NCBI GenBank assembly: GCA_944321345.1
Contig: CALUKY010000019.1
Span: forward strand, 1-46,489
Length of the DNA stretch: 46,489 nt
Direction: 5' to 3'
From: an uncultured Paraprevotella sp.
Lineage (GTDB): Bacteria > Bacteroidota > Bacteroidia > Bacteroidales > Bacteroidaceae
The notes below the pieces were generated by a model. It was given only the letters and a program-made list of their open reading frames with translations, was not told the origin of the DNA and made no database searches. Below are positions 44,292 through 46,489 of this stretch, in pieces; position 1 is the first letter of the stretch, and every line of letters begins with the position of its first letter. Position numbers and translations under genes: made by a program.

Positions 44292-45499
44292 TTGAAAATC
44301 AGTTTATAGAATAATACGATTGTTCCGCCGCAGAGGGCCAGAACCACGAGATTGAAAAGAATGGTCAGCGGAATGTTTACGGTGTGGGTTGGCTGCCGAT
44401 ACGGTGTTTCCGATACAGAAGCGTCATATCGTGCAAAGGGGTTCGAATAGATCACCTCCCCGTCGGGAAACCAGGCCGTAACCCTTACGTAAGGGTCTTG
44501 CGGAGTCATGTCATAACGGGCCTGTGAGGAATGACGCGCCATGGCCAGTGTGGTGTGATCCTGTCCGGTGAACTTGATGCTGTCGGCCGTACGCGAGAGG
44601 GCGATGAACACGGTGGCGCTGTCGAGCCCTATGTTCCGGATATAGGGCAGGTTCCTGTTCTTGGCGTATTTCACCTGCCAGTCGCCGTGTCCGTAATCCG
44701 GCACGCGCATGGAATAATAGCATCCTCCGAGCAGCGTTTTCCTGATATCTTCGTATCGTGCCGAGGGGCAATACAGGAAGTTACACCGCACGGCTATCTT
44801 CTTCGTGCGGTCGGGATAGTGCAGATCGTCGTTGGCCAGTCCGAAGCTGTATCTTCCGGCGCTGAGGGCCCAGTCCCAGTATTCGTTCTCGGTGCTCTTG
44901 CCGCTGTCCAGTTCCATAATTCTGTATCCGCTCAGGCGGATCATATGAGCCCGGCAGGTGCCGATGGTTCTGAGCGGATGGTTCATCTGGATGAAGTCCG
45001 ACTCCGCGCCCAGCAGATCCAGCTGAAACTGCTTTTGAGATGCAAAAACGGGCAGGAGGTGGTCAAAACGGTTTACCTTTTCGCACCCGAACACCAGTTT
45101 GTGGTATTTGAACAGATTGATGCCGTGCTCATACACGTTCACTTGCAGGGCTGTGTCATAGGGATGCACCGTGAGCTCGTTATGGTTGGAAAAGGTGACT
45201 ATGTCATAGCCGAACTTTCGGTATGCCTCGTCGGTCGCAGCCGGCCAATACTCGCATTCGTTGAAAATACCTTTTACCCGTGTATGCGTATGAAAGTTCG
45301 CTCTTTTCCAGGAAACGGAGTCTGCGCTTTTCAGAGCGGCATAAGGATTGAAGATGTCCGGACCACTGAATGGCTTAGCTTCGTCGAAATGATATACCGG
45401 ACTGATGCTGGTTGCAAATATTGCAAACAAGGCGGTCAACACCAGACCGATCACTGTTTTTAGCAGAACATTTGCTGTCTTACGGGGGAAAAATTTCAT
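44276..45499 (-). CDS. Membrane-anchored PHP-domain phosphoesterase
   Basis: A 407-aa protein with a hydrophobic anchor at each end (about 14-32 and 380-400), which puts the central domain in the periplasm. The domain has PHP metal motifs: NFHTHT (about residue 68), FSNHNE, and later LANDDLH, the usual metal-binding Asp/His pattern of polymerase-and-histidinol-phosphatase enzymes. A beta-sandwich-like part (about 260-370) follows. PHP enzymes hydrolyse phosphomonoesters or phosphodiesters. The 16-nt overlap with the phosphoethanolamine-transferase-like gene suggests the pair act on the same envelope lipid or glycan, perhaps one adding and one removing a phospho group. No characterised homologue with this layout is known to me. 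Confidence 0.75.
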   Translation of the reverse strand: MKFFPRKTANVLLKTVIGLVLTALFAIFATSISPVYHFDEAKPFSGPDIFNPYAALKSADSVSWKRANFHTHTRVKGIFNECEYWPAATDEAYRKFGYDIVTFSNHNELTVHPYDTALQVNVYEHGINLFKYHKLVFGCEKVNRFDHLLPVFASQKQFQLDLLGAESDFIQMNHPLRTIGTCRAHMIRLSGYRIMELDSGKSTENEYWDWALSAGRYSFGLANDDLHYPDRTKKIAVRCNFLYCPSARYEDIRKTLLGGCYYSMRVPDYGHGDWQVKYAKNRNLPYIRNIGLDSATVFIALSRTADSIKFTGQDHTTLAMARHSSQARYDMTPQDPYVRVTAWFPDGEVIYSNPFARYDASVSETPYRQPTHTVNIPLTILFNLVVLALCGGTIVLFYKLIFKWQIF

Positions 45500-45853
45500 A
45501 ATTTAAAATGGTCTTATACTTAATATTTTATTATTACTTCTTGCAAGTCTTTATCACAAAGATGGAATGGCACATGAATCAGCCCGATAGCATGTTCCTG
45601 GATTGCGATATCAGAAACTGTTTGTGAGGGGATAGCATAAAATTCATTTTAGTATGATTGCTATAGTTCTGAGCATTTTGCCAATTCGATTCTGCTAAAA
45701 CTTTTTATTTTTATGTTGCTCATCTACAAAGTGTTATGCAAATAAGTTCACACAGTAAATACCAGGCAAAGTTACAGAAATATTTTTTAAGGAAGGTTAT
45801 TCTGAAGATTTTTTAATATCAGCAAAACAAAATATACCTGAATTTGGGTATAT
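45500..45853. other. Intergenic region left of the tRNA remnant
   Basis: No coding frame stands out. A minus-strand TAACTTTG -7 box at 45767-45774 and a weaker CATCTTTG at 45557-45564 could drive the PHP-EptA-VanX-methyltransferase operon; neither has a clean -33 box. Confidence 0.45.
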
Positions 45854-45884
45854 AAAAAAAGCAGCTACGAGATTCGTAACTGCC
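45854..45884 (-). terminator. Terminator of the tRNA-Met gene
   Basis: On the minus strand GCAGTTACGA and TCGTAGCTGC pair (one G-U) around a three-base loop and are followed by a seven-T run. It lies 13 nt beyond the tRNA 3' end and so marks the native downstream flank. Confidence 0.85.
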
Positions 45885-45896
45885 TGATTTTCTTTG

Positions 45897-45940
45897 TGGA
45901 CCAGCCAGGGCTTGAACCTGGGACCTCCAGATTATGAGTC
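45897..45940 (-). tRNA. 3' half of a tRNA-Met(CAT), truncated: attachment-site remnant
   Basis: Read on the minus strand this holds the anticodon loop CTCATAA (45938-45932), the 3' anticodon stem TCTGG, a variable loop, the full T arm (CCAGG-TTCAAGC-CCTGG) and the 3' acceptor strand CTGGTCC plus discriminator A. The 5' half is missing: upstream sequence runs into AAAAAGA, which pairs with only three bases of the stem, and there is no D arm. The break near the anticodon loop is a typical crossover site for tyrosine integrases. It is therefore an attachment-site half, not a functional tRNA. Confidence 0.85.
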
Positions 45941-46055
45941 TTTTTGAGTAATATTTCATAAAATTCCGTGTAATATAAATGTGTTGATTTACAGTATCTA
46001 ATGTATTTGGCAGTTTGCAGAGAAATACATACATTTGCAGTAGTTTGCTCCCGAA

Positions 46056-46141
46056 AAGGTCACCTCAAGGTCACCGAAACGAGTAAAGTTTGGCTTATAA
46101 ATTAACGTATTATGAAGAAAGAAGGAATTGATAAGGTCACC
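46056..46141 (+). repeat. Three direct repeats AAGGTCACC at the element end
   Basis: AAGGTCACC occurs at 46056-46064, 46067-46075 and 46133-46141; the last two share 13 bases (AAGGTCACCGAAA). Two copies are just upstream of the integrase start and one is inside it. They look like arm-type binding sites for an integrase or excisionase. Confidence 0.5.
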
Positions 46142-46489
46142 GAAATGGTGAATAAGGAGGTAAAAACCATTTCAAGAGGTGAAAAATGCCTTGCTAAATT
46201 CACAGCTTCTAATGGCAATGTATATGGCTCGTTGACTCTTGACATACGAAAAGCAGGAGATTATTCGCAACCGCTTCCTGTTGCCGTGCGTGTATGTCAT
46301 GCCGGACAGAAAGTCTTTCTTCGTTTGGGCAAAACATACACTATGGAAGAATGGTTGACCTTGTGCGAATACGAAAAAAGTGGTCGTCGTGTTCAACTGA
46401 CAGAGAGAAACAACATGAAAAATCTAATGGATAGGGTGGAACTTATCGCCAATCAACTTATCGCAGAAAACAACTTCTCTCTTCGCAAG
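46112..46489 (+). CDS. Probable tyrosine recombinase/integrase, N-terminal part (cut by window end)
   Basis: An uninterrupted frame of 126 codons starting MKKEGIDKVTEMVNKEV runs to the end of the window without a stop. Its segment GSLTLDIRKAGDYSQPLPVAVRVCHAGQKVFLRLGKTYTMEEWLTL resembles the N-terminal arm-binding domain of Bacteroides mobile-element integrases, and its place directly beside a truncated tRNA supports that call. The catalytic domain, with its R-H-R-Y residues, would lie beyond the window, so the assignment rests on context plus the partial N-terminal match. Confidence 0.65.
   Translation, partial: MKKEGIDKVTEMVNKEVKTISRGEKCLAKFTASNGNVYGSLTLDIRKAGDYSQPLPVAVRVCHAGQKVFLRLGKTYTMEEWLTLCEYEKSGRRVQLTERNNMKNLMDRVELIANQLIAENNFSLRK

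Noticed and set aside
45897-45940. A functional tRNA-Met gene
   Set aside because: The D arm, 5' acceptor strand and most of the 5' anticodon stem are missing, so it cannot fold as a tRNA.
1-46489. CRISPR array, insertion sequence or prophage genes
   Set aside because: No regularly spaced repeats, transposase or phage structural genes were seen. The only mobile-element signal is the tRNA remnant with the partial integrase at the right edge.

Overview
The window is a chromosomal segment of a Gram-negative anaerobe of the order Bacteroidales (Bacteroides/Phocaeicola-like). The evidence is the promoter style (a TTTG- or ATTG-type -33 box, about 20 nt, then a TAnnTTTG-type -7 box), many lipoproteins and outer-membrane porins, an S46 dipeptidyl-peptidase, an OmpA protein, a DbpA-type DEAD helicase and a fused CcsBA. 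The right edge is accessory: a truncated tRNA-Met 3' half next to the start of a probable integrase marks one end of an integrated element.

Layout. 1-2964: an upstream terminator, an M16 peptidase and an OprB-like porin. 3003-5727: fused feoAB, then a minus-strand candidate small RNA (about 5400-5535) and divergent regulatory DNA. 5727-6707: a regulator joining a RIC/YtfE-like di-iron hemerythrin module to a LuxR-type HTH. 6775-10802: a LOG-family enzyme, a three-gene amino-sugar cassette (FdtA-like isomerase, FemAB/GNAT-like transferase, DegT aminotransferase) and a PfkB kinase. 11068-14728: GH27 alpha-galactosidase and a DEAD-box helicase. 14816-21159 (minus): S46 peptidase, DUF389 membrane protein, flippase and SpmAB-like membrane protein. 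21286-22762: ruvB and ybeY. 22979-28213 (minus): S41 protease, coaD, parE and a GNAT-like protein. 28408-29559: OmpA-family protein. 29608-30609 (minus): the second hemerythrin-LuxR regulator.

30825-40656 is the most distinctive region: porin, imelysin lipoprotein, di-heme oxidoreductase lipoprotein, second porin, mono-heme cytochrome lipoprotein, two-domain Rid/chorismatase-like protein and the CcsBA haem lyase. Together they look like a self-contained iron/haem envelope module with its own cytochrome c maturation factor, with a candidate di-iron sensor regulator divergent from it. 40665-45499 (minus) encodes a SAM methyltransferase, a VanX-like dipeptidase, a phosphoethanolamine-transferase-like sulfatase-fold protein and a membrane PHP phosphoesterase.

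Regulatory signals tie the iron/redox parts together. Both hemerythrin-LuxR genes carry the same 12-bp box (AAAAATACCyAG) at identical spacing upstream of matching promoters. The imelysin operon and ccsBA promoters share an identical 19-bp element that runs into their -33 boxes. Functions of the imelysin module and its regulators are inferred from family membership and context.
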